Of a stretch of 52,945 nucleotides of DNA, positions 35,272 to 43,746 are shown piece after piece. Position numbers and translations under genes: made by a program. The stretch comes from Bacteroidales bacterium. Its GTDB lineage: Bacteria > Bacteroidota > Bacteroidia > Bacteroidales > Bacteroidaceae. Location of the stretch: assembly GCA_004557035.1 (NCBI GenBank), contig SFFB01000008.1, positions 1 to 52,945 of the forward strand. Direction: 5' to 3'. Every line of letters starts with the position of its first letter. The stretch's first letter is position 1. The notes below the pieces were generated by a model. It had not been told where the DNA came from. It made no database searches and saw only the letters and a program-made list of their open reading frames with translations.

Positions 35272-36231
35272 GTGATGATGATTTAATGAAAAAAAGAAAA
35301 TGAGATGTGCTTCTTCAGGCTACACAAAAAAAAGCGTGAGATCCGTGCCTGTTGCCCGTCCCACACTCTGAGGCTTCTCGCATTGCCCGAAATAGTTGAA
35401 CGAGCAACGCGAAACCCACGCCGATGTTTGTATACAATACACCCTATACGAGAAGATGTTATGCCTAACGAATATAAACGTAGCACAACACAAATATATA
35501 GGAATGTTCGTAAACACATCCCATGAGCATCCGCCGTTGCCATGTTCCGACTATTTCTGGGAAATTTTGCGAGAATTTCAGAGTGTCAAGAACAAAGCGC
35601 GTGCAAACGCTTCTTTAATATGTAGAGACCAACTCCCACCCTAATGCCTGACGATAATGCCTGAGGCATATTGTGTGCAGCACACTCCGTGCGGCGTGGA
35701 GACCTTCCCGTCGTCATCGAAAGACACGTCAGACATTGACGTCACGTGAAGGAATGTTAGTCTGATGCAAACTTACGTGTTTTTCACTAAAAGACAAAAT
35801 AAAACACATTTTTTCAACATCCATTTCATAGCCATATGACGCCACTGAAGCCGTTCGGCCCTACGCCTTATTATAATAAGTGAGAAGTGCTGTTGGAGGA
35901 AAATAAGCGAACGAAAAGAAAGGGGAAAAGAAAAGCGACGGCGGCTAGGGACACGACGCATAGAGACATAAAAAGGGCTGTGCCGATGATGTGATGAAAC
36001 TCCGAGAGAATAGGATTTGAGCGCCAACTCTGCCTCTGTAATCCGACCCTACGCCCAATCGGACGCATATCGGCACGCCATCGGCGAGAGCGACTTTCTC
36101 GGTTTCAGGTGATTATTGATGAGTATCCCAATCAAACCGACACAGCCCCAAGCTGTTGATAGGGCGAAATTACGCCTTTACGGCCATACAAACAAGACTT
36201 GCGGCGATATTTTTGAAAAAGGGAGCGTTTT
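35272..36231. other. Long gene-free region upstream of lon
   Basis: About 960 bases without a credible gene and with lower GC than the surrounding genes. On the minus strand, around 35755-35645, a frame without start context reads FDDDGKVSTPHGVCCTQYASGIIVRH then stop, and could be the tail of a decayed exported protein; this is weak. No tRNA, terminator or clear repeat was seen, apart from the palindrome TTATTATAATAA near 35869-35880. The last part leads into the lon promoter. Confidence 0.5.
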
Positions 36232-36263
36232 TTTGGCCACCTCCCTCATTTGCACTAACTTCG
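36232..36263 (+). promoter_or_regulatory. Predicted promoter of lon
   Basis: TTTG (36232-36235), 20 bases, TAACTTCG (36256-36263). The spacer ends in CATTTGCAC, as do the spacers of the promoter-bearing repeats before thrS, so this is probably a remnant of the same family. The leader to ATG 36385 would be about 115 bases. Confidence 0.62.
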
Positions 36264-36384
36264 CACAACTTAAACCAACACCATCACACGGCGCCGGAGA
36301 CCGACTGTGAAGAAGAAAAGGCTTTCGGGCTATTCACACACACAGACTCCTCCGCGCCCACTCCACACAGACCAACAACTTGAC

Positions 36385-38871
36385 ATGAAAAAAAATAATA
36401 TCGCTTCACATAATCCCTTCTCGCTCATCGCTGACTTTGAAGGCGACATCGACGCGCTCTTCAACCAATGTAAAGACGAGACACTCCCCATCTTGCCCGT
36501 ACGCAACATGGTGCTCTTTCCCGGTGTGGTGGCTCCCGTGTCGGTGGGCCGGCGGTCTACACACAAACTGGCACGAACGGCTGCCGACAAAGACTGCTTC
36601 ATCGGTGTGGTGTGTCAGCGCGATGCCGAAAAAGACGCACCTCGACGCGAAGACCTCTACGACACGGGCGTGGTGGCCAAGGTGGTGCGCATCATGGAAA
36701 TGCCCGACGGCAATCTCTCGGTCATTCTCCAGGCGTTTTCACGCTTCACCCTGCTCGAGACCACACGCGAAAAGCCCTATATGCGCGCACGGGTGGTGCA
36801 TCTCGAGGAGCAAACGGCCGATGCCGTGGGCAACAAAGAGTTTGAAGCCGTGAGCGAGGCCTGCCGCGATAACGTGATGAAGCTCATCAAGGCCAACGAC
36901 GACATCAGAAACGAAGCAGCCTTTGCGCTCAAAAACATTCACAACCCCTATTACCTCGTCAGCTTCATCGGCACCAACCTGCCCTTTGCAGCCGAAGAGA
37001 AAATAGCCCTGCTCGAAGAAAACAACCCCCTCATACGGGCCTCGCAACTGCTCGAAATCATTGCACGCGACCTCCAGTTTGCCTTGCTCAAACAAGAGAT
37101 TGAACAACGCACACGCCAAGAACTGGACCAGCAGCAAAAGGAGTATTATCTCGGCCAACTCATCAAAAACCTGCAAACCGAACTGGGACAGGAACCGGCC
37201 GACGACGTCACCGCACTGCGCGAAAAAGCGCTCGAACTGGACATGCCAGAAGGCGTCAAGGCGGTGTTTGAACGGGAGGTGCAGAAACTCTCGCGCATCA
37301 ACATGCAGTCGCCGGACTATAACGTGCAGCTCAACTTCCTGCAAACGCTCACCAGCCTGCCCTGGGGCAAAACCACCGAAGACCGACTCGACATCAAGGC
37401 GGCACGGCGCACACTCGAGCGCGACCACTATGGTATGGACGAGGTGAAAATGCGCATTCTCGAACATCTGGCCGTGATGAAACTCCAAAACAAGACGAAA
37501 AGCACCATCTTGTGCCTCTACGGACCGCCGGGTGTGGGCAAAACCTCGCTGGGACGCTCCATTGCCGACGCGCTGGGACGGCGATACGTGCGCATGTCGC
37601 TCGGAGGCGTGCACGACGAGGCCGAAATTCGCGGACACCGACGCACCTATGTGGGGGCCATGCCGGGACGCATCATCAAGGGTATACTTAAGGCAGGAGT
37701 GAACAACCCCGTGTTCATTCTCGACGAAATTGACAAGGTGGGCGGTGCCAACTTCAACGGCGACCCGCAGTCGGCCCTGCTCGAGGTGCTCGACCCTGAA
37801 CAAAACGCCACTTTCCACGACAATTTCCTCGACATTGACTACGACCTCTCGCAGGTGATGTTCATCGCCACGGCCAACACGCTCTCGACTATCCCCTCGC
37901 CACTGCTCGACCGTATGGAAATCATCGAAGTGGAGGGTTATCTGGCTGAAGAAAAACGCGAAATTGCCCGACGCCATCTCATCCCCAAACTGGAACGGCA
38001 GACACAGTTGGGCGAAAAACTGAAATTTGCCCCACGCGCCATCGACACCATCATTGAAAAATACACGCGCGAGAGTGGTGTGCGCTCGCTCGAGAAACAA
38101 CTGGAGAAGGTGTTCAGGAAGGTGGCCTACCGCACAGCCCTCGACGGCTCTATGCCTTTCTCCGGACACTCGCTCACACCGGCCGACGTGGCCGGACTGC
38201 TGGGCAAACCGCTCTACAACCGCGACAAATATCAGGGCAACGAACAGGCTGGCGTGGTGACAGGATTGGCCTGGACGGCAGCCGGAGGCGAAATCCTCTT
38301 CATCGAGACAAGCCTGAGCCGCAGCAAGGCGCCCAAACTCACACTGACGGGCAACCTGGGCGACGTGATGAAAGAGTCGGCCGCACTGGCACTGGAATAT
38401 GTCAAGGCACACGCCGACACGCTCGGCATCGACTATGCCATCTTTGAAAATTGGAGTATCCACATCCACGTACCCGAAGGGGCCACACCCAAAGACGGTC
38501 CCTCGGCCGGCATCACCATCGCCACCTCCATCGTCTCGGCCCTGACCAGCCGAAAGGTGAAGGCACGCACAGCTATGACGGGCGAAATCACACTGCGCGG
38601 CAAAGTGCTGCCCGTGGGTGGCATCAAAGAGAAAATATTGGCGGCCAAACGGGCCGGCATCACCGACATCATCATGAGCCAAGACAACAAACGCGATATC
38701 GACGAAATCAACGCGCAATATGTGGACGGACTGACGTTCCACTTCGTGGAGTGTGTGGAAGACGTGCTGAAAATCGCCCTGCCCGGCGAACAGGTGGACC
38801 GCCCCCAAGACTTCACCATCCACGACGCCCAACCTGCCGCCACAGCGGCCCAAAGCGCTGACCGCCCATGA
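36385..38871 (+). CDS. lon: ATP-dependent protease Lon
   Basis: Cytosolic AAA+ serine protease that removes damaged and regulatory proteins; 828 residues. N-terminal LON substrate-binding domain (LPILPVRNMVLFPGVVAPVS onward), coiled coil near 190-270, AAA+ module with Walker A GPPGVGKTS and Walker B VFILDEIDK, and C-terminal protease domain with catalytic Ser707 in PKDGPSAG and Lys750 in GGIKEKI. ATG 36385 gives MKKNNIASHNPFS; an upstream in-frame ATG at 36307 would add a Thr/Pro-rich tail with no conserved features. The stop overlaps the tgt start by four bases (ATGA). Identification is firm. Confidence 0.97.
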   Translation: MKKNNIASHNPFSLIADFEGDIDALFNQCKDETLPILPVRNMVLFPGVVAPVSVGRRSTHKLARTAADKDCFIGVVCQRDAEKDAPRREDLYDTGVVAKVVRIMEMPDGNLSVILQAFSRFTLLETTREKPYMRARVVHLEEQTADAVGNKEFEAVSEACRDNVMKLIKANDDIRNEAAFALKNIHNPYYLVSFIGTNLPFAAEEKIALLEENNPLIRASQLLEIIARDLQFALLKQEIEQRTRQELDQQQKEYYLGQLIKNLQTELGQEPADDVTALREKALELDMPEGVKAVFEREVQKLSRINMQSPDYNVQLNFLQTLTSLPWGKTTEDRLDIKAARRTLERDHYGMDEVKMRILEHLAVMKLQNKTKSTILCLYGPPGVGKTSLGRSIADALGRRYVRMSLGGVHDEAEIRGHRRTYVGAMPGRIIKGILKAGVNNPVFILDEIDKVGGANFNGDPQSALLEVLDPEQNATFHDNFLDIDYDLSQVMFIATANTLSTIPSPLLDRMEIIEVEGYLAEEKREIARRHLIPKLERQTQLGEKLKFAPRAIDTIIEKYTRESGVRSLEKQLEKVFRKVAYRTALDGSMPFSGHSLTPADVAGLLGKPLYNRDKYQGNEQAGVVTGLAWTAAGGEILFIETSLSRSKAPKLTLTGNLGDVMKESAALALEYVKAHADTLGIDYAIFENWSIHIHVPEGATPKDGPSAGITIATSIVSALTSRKVKARTAMTGEITLRGKVLPVGGIKEKILAAKRAGITDIIMSQDNKRDIDEINAQYVDGLTFHFVECVEDVLKIALPGEQVDRPQDFTIHDAQPAATAAQSADRP

Positions 38872-39998
38872 CCTTCGACCTGCTCCATACCGACTCCGGC
38901 TCGGCAGCACGAGCCGGACGACTCACGACTCCTCACGGCATCATCGAGACGCCCATCTTCATGCCCGTGGGCACGCTGGGCAGCGTCAAAGGCGTGCATC
39001 TCAGGGAGTTGAAAGACGACATCGGGGCCCAGATCATCTTGGGCAACACCTATCATCTCTATCTGCGACCAGGGCTCGACACGCTCGAAAAGGCCGGCGG
39101 CCTCCACGCCTTCAACGGCTTCGACGGGCCCATGCTGACCGACAGCGGCGGCTTTCAGGTATTTTCGCTCTCGGGCATACGCAAACTGACGGCTGAAGGC
39201 TGCGAATTTCGCTCACACATCGATGGAAGCAAACACTTCTTCTCGCCCGAGCGCGTGATGGACATCGAGCGTACCATCGGCGCCGACATCATGATGGCTT
39301 TTGACGAATGTCCGCCGGGCACAGCCGACTATGCCTATGCCCGGCGCAGCCTTGACCTCACCCACGCGTGGCTCACACGATGCGTAAAACGCTTCAACGA
39401 AACGCCGCCCAAATATGGCTATGCTCAGAGCCTCTTCCCCATCGTGCAGGGCTGTGTCTACAAAGACCTGAGGCAAGAGAGCGCACGTTTTGTCACACAA
39501 TTTGAGGCCGACGGCTATGCCATAGGCGGACTGGCTGTGGGCGAACCGGCAGAGCAGATGTATGAAATGATCGAGGTGGTGAACGACATACTCCCCACCG
39601 ACCGCCCACGCTATCTCATGGGAGTGGGCACACCGCTCAACATCCTCGAAGCCATCGAGCGAGGAGTGGATATGTTCGACTGCGTGATGCCTACCCGCAA
39701 CGGACGCAACGCCATGCTCTTCACCTCGAAGGGCATCATCAATATGCGCAACGCCAAATGGGCCAACGACTTTTCGCCCGTAGACCCTGACGGCCATTGC
39801 TTTGTCGACACCCAATATTCGCGTGCCTACCTCCATCATCTCTACAAGGCCAAAGAACTGTTGGCCATGCAAATAGGCAGCATCCACAATCTGGCCTTCT
39901 ATCTTTGGCTGGTGAAAGAGGCCCGGCGACAAATCCTTCAAGACAACTATGCTGCTTGGAAACGCGACATGGCCGAGCAACTGATGCGCCGACTCTGA
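38868..39998 (+). CDS. tgt: tRNA-guanine transglycosylase
   Basis: Exchanges guanine 34 of GUN-anticodon tRNAs for the queuosine precursor; 376 residues. The catalytic aspartates are in DSGGFQVFSLSG and in VDMFDCVMPTRNGRNA. The C-terminal zinc site, DxxCxCxxC in most bacteria, here reads DPDGHCFVDTQYSRAYLHH: two of three cysteines are replaced (Gly and Asp) and only the middle one remains, though the later histidine is kept. From memory, Tgt of Bacteroidetes lacks this site generally. ATG overlaps the lon stop by four bases, indicating translational coupling. The permease gene follows 32 bases later. Confidence 0.95.
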   Translation: MTFDLLHTDSGSAARAGRLTTPHGIIETPIFMPVGTLGSVKGVHLRELKDDIGAQIILGNTYHLYLRPGLDTLEKAGGLHAFNGFDGPMLTDSGGFQVFSLSGIRKLTAEGCEFRSHIDGSKHFFSPERVMDIERTIGADIMMAFDECPPGTADYAYARRSLDLTHAWLTRCVKRFNETPPKYGYAQSLFPIVQGCVYKDLRQESARFVTQFEADGYAIGGLAVGEPAEQMYEMIEVVNDILPTDRPRYLMGVGTPLNILEAIERGVDMFDCVMPTRNGRNAMLFTSKGIINMRNAKWANDFSPVDPDGHCFVDTQYSRAYLHHLYKAKELLAMQIGSIHNLAFYLWLVKEARRQILQDNYAAWKRDMAEQLMRRL

Positions 39999-40030
39999 TT
40001 TTTCCCACAAGTATAAGTTCCCCAACAAAG

Positions 40031-41194
40031 ATGACGACACAAGCCCCCACCCCACGCCAAGGCTCAGCCACAAGCCGGCTTCTCAGCCGCCTGCACAGCC
40101 TTCTGGCCGTCAAGCGCATCGACCGCTACATCATAGGGAAGTTTCTCACCACCTATGTCTTCCTCATCGGCGTCATCATCTTCATGGCCATCATCTTCGA
40201 CTACAACGAGAAGATAGATAAATTCACACAAAGCCACGTGTCGGCCTCGCGCATCATCTTTGACTATTATCTCAATTTCATCCCCTACTTCTCCAACCTC
40301 TTCAGTCCGCTTTTTGTCTTCGTCTCTGTCATCCTCTTCACCACCAAGCTGGCAGGCAACTCCGAAATCATCGCCATGAAAGCGGCCGGTCTGAGTTTCA
40401 AACGACTGCTGCGCCCCTATATGATTTCGGCCACCATCATTGCCATTGTCTCATTCGTGCTCGGCGCCTACATCATCCCCCAGGGCAACGTACAACGCGT
40501 GAATTTTGAGAATGCCTACATCAAGAAAAAAAGCCTTACCACTGCCGAAGGCATACAGATGCAGGTGGACACCGGCGTGGTGGCCTATATCACCCACTTC
40601 GACAATGTGACAAAAAGCGGCTACGGCTTTTCGCTCGACAAATTCAAAGACAAAAAACTCGTGTCACACCTCACCGCGCAAACCATCCAATACGACACGC
40701 TCTCAGAGCGACGCTACAGTTGGACGCTCCGTATGGTACGCATTCGCGACATCGCAGGTATGAAAGAGCATCTCACCACCGCCGAACGACTCGACACTAT
40801 GGTGATGATGGAGCCATCAGACTTCTTCTATACCAAAAACCAGCAAGAAACTATGACGCTCGGCGAACTCGAAGAGTTCATCGCCAAACAGAAAATGCGC
40901 GGCGCACCCAACATCAGCACCTTTGAGGTGGAATACCACAAACGCTTCGCCACTCCCTTTGCAGCTTTCATTCTCACCATCATTGGTGCCTCGCTCTCGG
41001 TGAAGAAACGCAAAAGCGGTATGGGACTCAACCTGGGCGCCGGACTGGCTCTGAGTTTTGCCTACATCATGTTCCAGACTGTCTCGGCCACGATGTCGAC
41101 CAATGCCGGACTGCCGGCAGCCATCGCCGTGTGGATACCCAATGTGGTGTTTGCACTCATCGCCTTCGCGCTTTACCACCGAGCCAAAGACTGA
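40031..41194 (+). CDS. LptF/LptG-family permease
   Basis: YjgP/YjgQ-type permease of 387 residues, expected to form the membrane part of the Lpt ABC exporter that extracts LPS from the inner membrane. Three hydrophobic segments near the N-terminus (TTYVFLIGVIIFMAIIF; LFSPLFVFVSVILF; MISATIIAIVSFVLGAYII), a large periplasmic beta domain from about 160 to 285, and three C-terminal segments (FAAFILTIIGASLSV; GAGLALSFAYIMF; AIAVWIPNVVFALIAFALY). The frame is open upstream through tgt, but ATG 40031 gives the conserved IDRYIIGKFLTTY entry. Whether it is LptF or LptG cannot be told. An octamer repeat element follows the stop codon. Confidence 0.92.
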   Translation: MTTQAPTPRQGSATSRLLSRLHSLLAVKRIDRYIIGKFLTTYVFLIGVIIFMAIIFDYNEKIDKFTQSHVSASRIIFDYYLNFIPYFSNLFSPLFVFVSVILFTTKLAGNSEIIAMKAAGLSFKRLLRPYMISATIIAIVSFVLGAYIIPQGNVQRVNFENAYIKKKSLTTAEGIQMQVDTGVVAYITHFDNVTKSGYGFSLDKFKDKKLVSHLTAQTIQYDTLSERRYSWTLRMVRIRDIAGMKEHLTTAERLDTMVMMEPSDFFYTKNQQETMTLGELEEFIAKQKMRGAPNISTFEVEYHKRFATPFAAFILTIIGASLSVKKRKSGMGLNLGAGLALSFAYIMFQTVSATMSTNAGLPAAIAVWIPNVVFALIAFALYHRAKD

Positions 41195-41290
41195 AAAAAA
41201 GACAAAGAGTCAAAGAGACTAAAAGACAAAGAGTGGCTTGGCCGCTCAAACTCTCTTAGTCTCTTAGACTCTTAGACTTTTAGACTTTGA
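41195..41290 (+). repeat. Post-stop octamer element behind the LptF/G gene
   Basis: Directly after the TGA stop (41192-41194): units GACAAAGAGTCAAAGA, GACTAAAA, GACAAAGA; core GGCTTGGCCGCT at 41235-41246; then units CTCTTAGTC, TCTTAGAC, TCTTAGAC, TTTTAGAC to 41290. The left and right arms are complementary and can form a stem of about 30 bp, with mismatches, capped by GGC-TTG-GCC. Confidence 0.8.
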
Positions 41291-41453
41291 ACTAAACGGC
41301 CAAGCAAGCCCTGTAAGGGCGCAACATATCAGCCCAGGTCGTCAGGCCTGGGTATGGTGTATTCCAGTATAATCCGGCCTGTAAGGTCGGCACACTGAGC
41401 GGCCAACTACACTTACTCTCTACCCTCCCCTGCAAAAACATCAATCGAAAAAA
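41291..41453. repeat. CCCTGTAAGGGC-type palindromic repeats before the helicase gene
   Basis: Contains GCCCTGTAAGGGC (41307-41319), AGCCCAGGTCGTCAGGCCTGGG (a CCCAGG/CCTGGG stem, 41332-41352), and GGCCTGTAAGGTC near 41374. The same set of elements, in another order, lies at 6359-6602. GCGGCCAA recurs at 41398-41405. Confidence 0.65.
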
Positions 41454-42746
41454 ATGTACTTCACCGATCTCGACCTCGACGACGACCTGCTCGATGCGCT
41501 CTATGACATGCGCTTCGACGAGTGTACACCCATTCAGGAAAAATGTATCCCACACATTCTTGAAGGCAAAGACCTCATCGGCATAGCCCAGACCGGCACC
41601 GGCAAAACCGCAGCCTATCTGCTACCCCTGCTCACCTCCCTGCGGCGTGAAAGCCATCCGGCCGATGCCGTCAACTGCCTCATCATGTCGCCCACGCGTG
41701 AGCTGGCCCGACAAATAGACCAGGCTCTGCAAGGCTTCGGTTATTATATGGACATCAACGGCGTAGCCGTGTATGGCGGCAACGACGGCGACCGATACGA
41801 ACAAGAGCGACGGAGCCTCTCGGCCGGAGCAGACATCGTGATAGCCACACCCGGACGCCTCATCACCCACATCAACCTCGGCACACTCGACCTCAGCCGC
41901 ACCACACATCTCGTGCTCGACGAGGCCGACCGTATGCTTGACATGGGATTTGCCGACGACATCATGAAAATCGTGGCCGAAATGCCCAAAGAGCGGCAGA
42001 CCATCCTCTTCTCGGCCACTATGCCGCCCAAGATTGCCGACTTTGCCCGTGGCATCATGAACCACCCCGTGGAGGTGCGCATAGCCGTGTCGAAACCGGC
42101 AGAAAAAATCAGTCAGAGTGTCTACATCTGTCACGAAACAGACAAAATCAAAATCATCAAATCTCTCTTTGCCGAGCGCCGGCCCGAGCGCGTCATCCTC
42201 TTTGCAGGCTCTAAGCAGAAGGTGAAAGACCTCAACATCACGCTCTCACGTCTGGGCTACAACACTGCAGCTATGCACTCCGACCTGGAACAGAAAGAGC
42301 GCGACACGGTGATGCTCCAATTCAAAGCACGCCACATCGACGTGCTCGTGGCCACCGACATCGTGGCACGAGGCATCGACATCGACGACATCACTATGGT
42401 CATCAATTTTGACGTACCCCACGACGCCGAAGACTATGTGCACCGCATCGGACGAACCGCACGTGCCGGTCGCGACGGTCGGGCCGTCACACTGGTGAGC
42501 GAGCGCGACACCCGAGCCTTGGCCCAAATCGAAAGACTGCTCAAGGTGAAAGTGCCCCGAGCCGAACTGCCCGCAGGTTTGGAGAGTCCGCAAACCTCTC
42601 CCCACTCTGTATCCAAGCCCAAAGGTAAGGGTGACAACCGCCGAAACCGCGACAAGGCTGCCGAAGGACAGAAGCCGCGCAACAAATCGAGAAAATTCCA
42701 CCGCCGCGGACACCGTGAGGGACAGGGACAAGGCAAAGCACAATAA
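41454..42746 (+). CDS. DEAD-box RNA helicase (RhlE/CsdA-like)
   Basis: ATP-dependent RNA helicase of 430 residues, likely in ribosome assembly or RNA decay. Q motif F-DECTPIQEKCIP at about 19-30, motif I AQTGTGKT near 47, motif Ia PTRELARQ, motif II DEAD in VLDEADRMLDMGF, motif III SAT, motif V ATDIVARGIDI, motif VI HRIGRTARAGRDG. The final 60 residues are a Lys/Arg/Gly-rich RNA-binding tail (KGKGDNRRNRD). Most similar in build to RhlE. It starts after a repeat-rich gap and ends before a shared convergent terminator region with rplT. Confidence 0.95.
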   Translation: MYFTDLDLDDDLLDALYDMRFDECTPIQEKCIPHILEGKDLIGIAQTGTGKTAAYLLPLLTSLRRESHPADAVNCLIMSPTRELARQIDQALQGFGYYMDINGVAVYGGNDGDRYEQERRSLSAGADIVIATPGRLITHINLGTLDLSRTTHLVLDEADRMLDMGFADDIMKIVAEMPKERQTILFSATMPPKIADFARGIMNHPVEVRIAVSKPAEKISQSVYICHETDKIKIIKSLFAERRPERVILFAGSKQKVKDLNITLSRLGYNTAAMHSDLEQKERDTVMLQFKARHIDVLVATDIVARGIDIDDITMVINFDVPHDAEDYVHRIGRTARAGRDGRAVTLVSERDTRALAQIERLLKVKVPRAELPAGLESPQTSPHSVSKPKGKGDNRRNRDKAAEGQKPRNKSRKFHRRGHREGQGQGKAQ

Positions 42747-42792
42747 ACAGGCCTCTCGCCCCAATTATTTTTTGAGACGGTTGTTGATTTGC

Positions 42793-42903
42793 TCTCCCCC
42801 TACCCAAATTGTTGCCTTTTTCCCAATCACACAGTCACGGGCCTGCAACATTCGGATAATGAGGCCTTTGCTGTGACTGAACGCTCCGGTCACACTCAAT
42901 CAC
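42793..42903 (-). repeat. Dispersed repeat of about 112 bp, copy 2
   Basis: Reverse complement matches 28448-28560 over its whole length, with the final 40 bases (GTGATTGGGAAAAAGGCAAC onward) almost identical and the middle diverged. It lies downstream of rplT in that operon's sense direction, beyond the terminator. Confidence 0.75.
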
Positions 42904-42939
42904 GCTCCGACGTCGCACGCGCTACAAAATGACACAAAA

Positions 42940-42994
42940 ATTCCGCGCATCGTCTTCTCCAGAAATTGGAAAGCGATGCGCGGAATGTGTTTTT
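42940..42994. terminator. Long-stem terminator between convergent helicase gene and rplT
   Basis: Perfect 13-bp arms ATTCCGCGCATCG (42940-42952) and CGATGCGCGGAAT (42974-42986), 21-base loop, A-rich on the left and GTGTTTTTAT on the right, so it can work in both directions. Confidence 0.88.
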
Positions 42995-43009
42995 ATAAGA
43001 ATGTGTGGC

Positions 43010-43354
43010 TTACTTCACCTTGGCAACGATGGCCTTGAAGGCTTCGGGGCTGTTGACGGCGAGGTCGGCGAGGACCTTGCGGTTGATTTCGATGCCGGCC
43101 TTGTGGAGGGCACCCATCAACTGAGAGTAAGAGAGACCTTCGAGACGAGCGGCAGCGTTGATACGCTGAATCCAGAGAGCGCGGAAGTTGCGCTTCTTGG
43201 TGCGACGGTCGCGGAAGGCATAGGTCAGACCTTTTTCCCAAGTGTTTTTGGCAACGGTCCAAACGTTCTTACGTGCGCCATAGTAGCCGCGTGTAAGTTT
43301 CAGAATTCTTTTTCTTTTCGCTCTTGAAGCGACATGGTTGACTGATCTTGGCAT
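43010..43354 (-). CDS. rplT: 50S ribosomal protein L20
   Basis: Ribosomal protein bL20 of 114 residues, beginning MPRSVNHVASRAKRKRILKL and containing GYYGARKNVWTVAKN and the RDRRTKKRNFRALWIQRINAA region that binds 23S rRNA. Last gene of the thrS-infC-rpmI-rplT operon. In many bacteria L20 represses this operon by binding the leader; no such leader structure could be identified here. Confidence 0.98.
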   Translation of the reverse strand: MPRSVNHVASRAKRKRILKLTRGYYGARKNVWTVAKNTWEKGLTYAFRDRRTKKRNFRALWIQRINAAARLEGLSYSQLMGALHKAGIEINRKVLADLAVNSPEAFKAIVAKVK

Positions 43355-43460
43355 AATTTTTGTTGTTTTGGCTGCCGGCGTCGTTTGTTGAGTTGTTGAC
43401 GATCTTTGTGCCGGTCACCCGATTAAACTAAAAAAGGATGTGAAAAAAAGACGGGTTGGT

Positions 43461-43658
43461 TTAGCGCATGCAGAGCAATTCGCGCACCTGGCGTGTGTTG
43501 GTACCGTCCACGAGACCTGCGTGCTGAAGGTTGCGCTTCTGCTTTTTGGTCTTCTTGGTCAGAATGTGACTGTGATAAGCGTGGTGTCTTTTGATCTTAC
43601 CCGTTCCGGTAAGGTGAAACCTTTTTTTGGCACCGGAATTAGTCTTTACTTTTGGCAT
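43461..43658 (-). CDS. rpmI: 50S ribosomal protein L35
   Basis: Ribosomal protein bL35 of 65 residues. ATG 43658 gives MPKVKTNSGAKKRFHLTGTG, the family start; a longer open frame begins inside the gap behind infC and was not accepted. The basic segment HAYHSHILTKKTKKQKRNL is typical. It lies between infC and rplT. Confidence 0.98.
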   Translation of the reverse strand: MPKVKTNSGAKKRFHLTGTGKIKRHHAYHSHILTKKTKKQKRNLQHAGLVDGTNTRQVRELLCMR

Positions 43659-43746
43659 TTTCTTTTGTTTTTGTAAATGATGATTATTAAACGAGCGGCT
43701 GCGTGAGATACCAAACACAGCGCGCATCTTTCTCGGTGTGGGTGTG

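Noticed and set aside
36739..38910. Minus-strand frame of 723 codons opposite lon
   Set aside because: Antisense shadow of a complete Lon protease; no recognisable domain.
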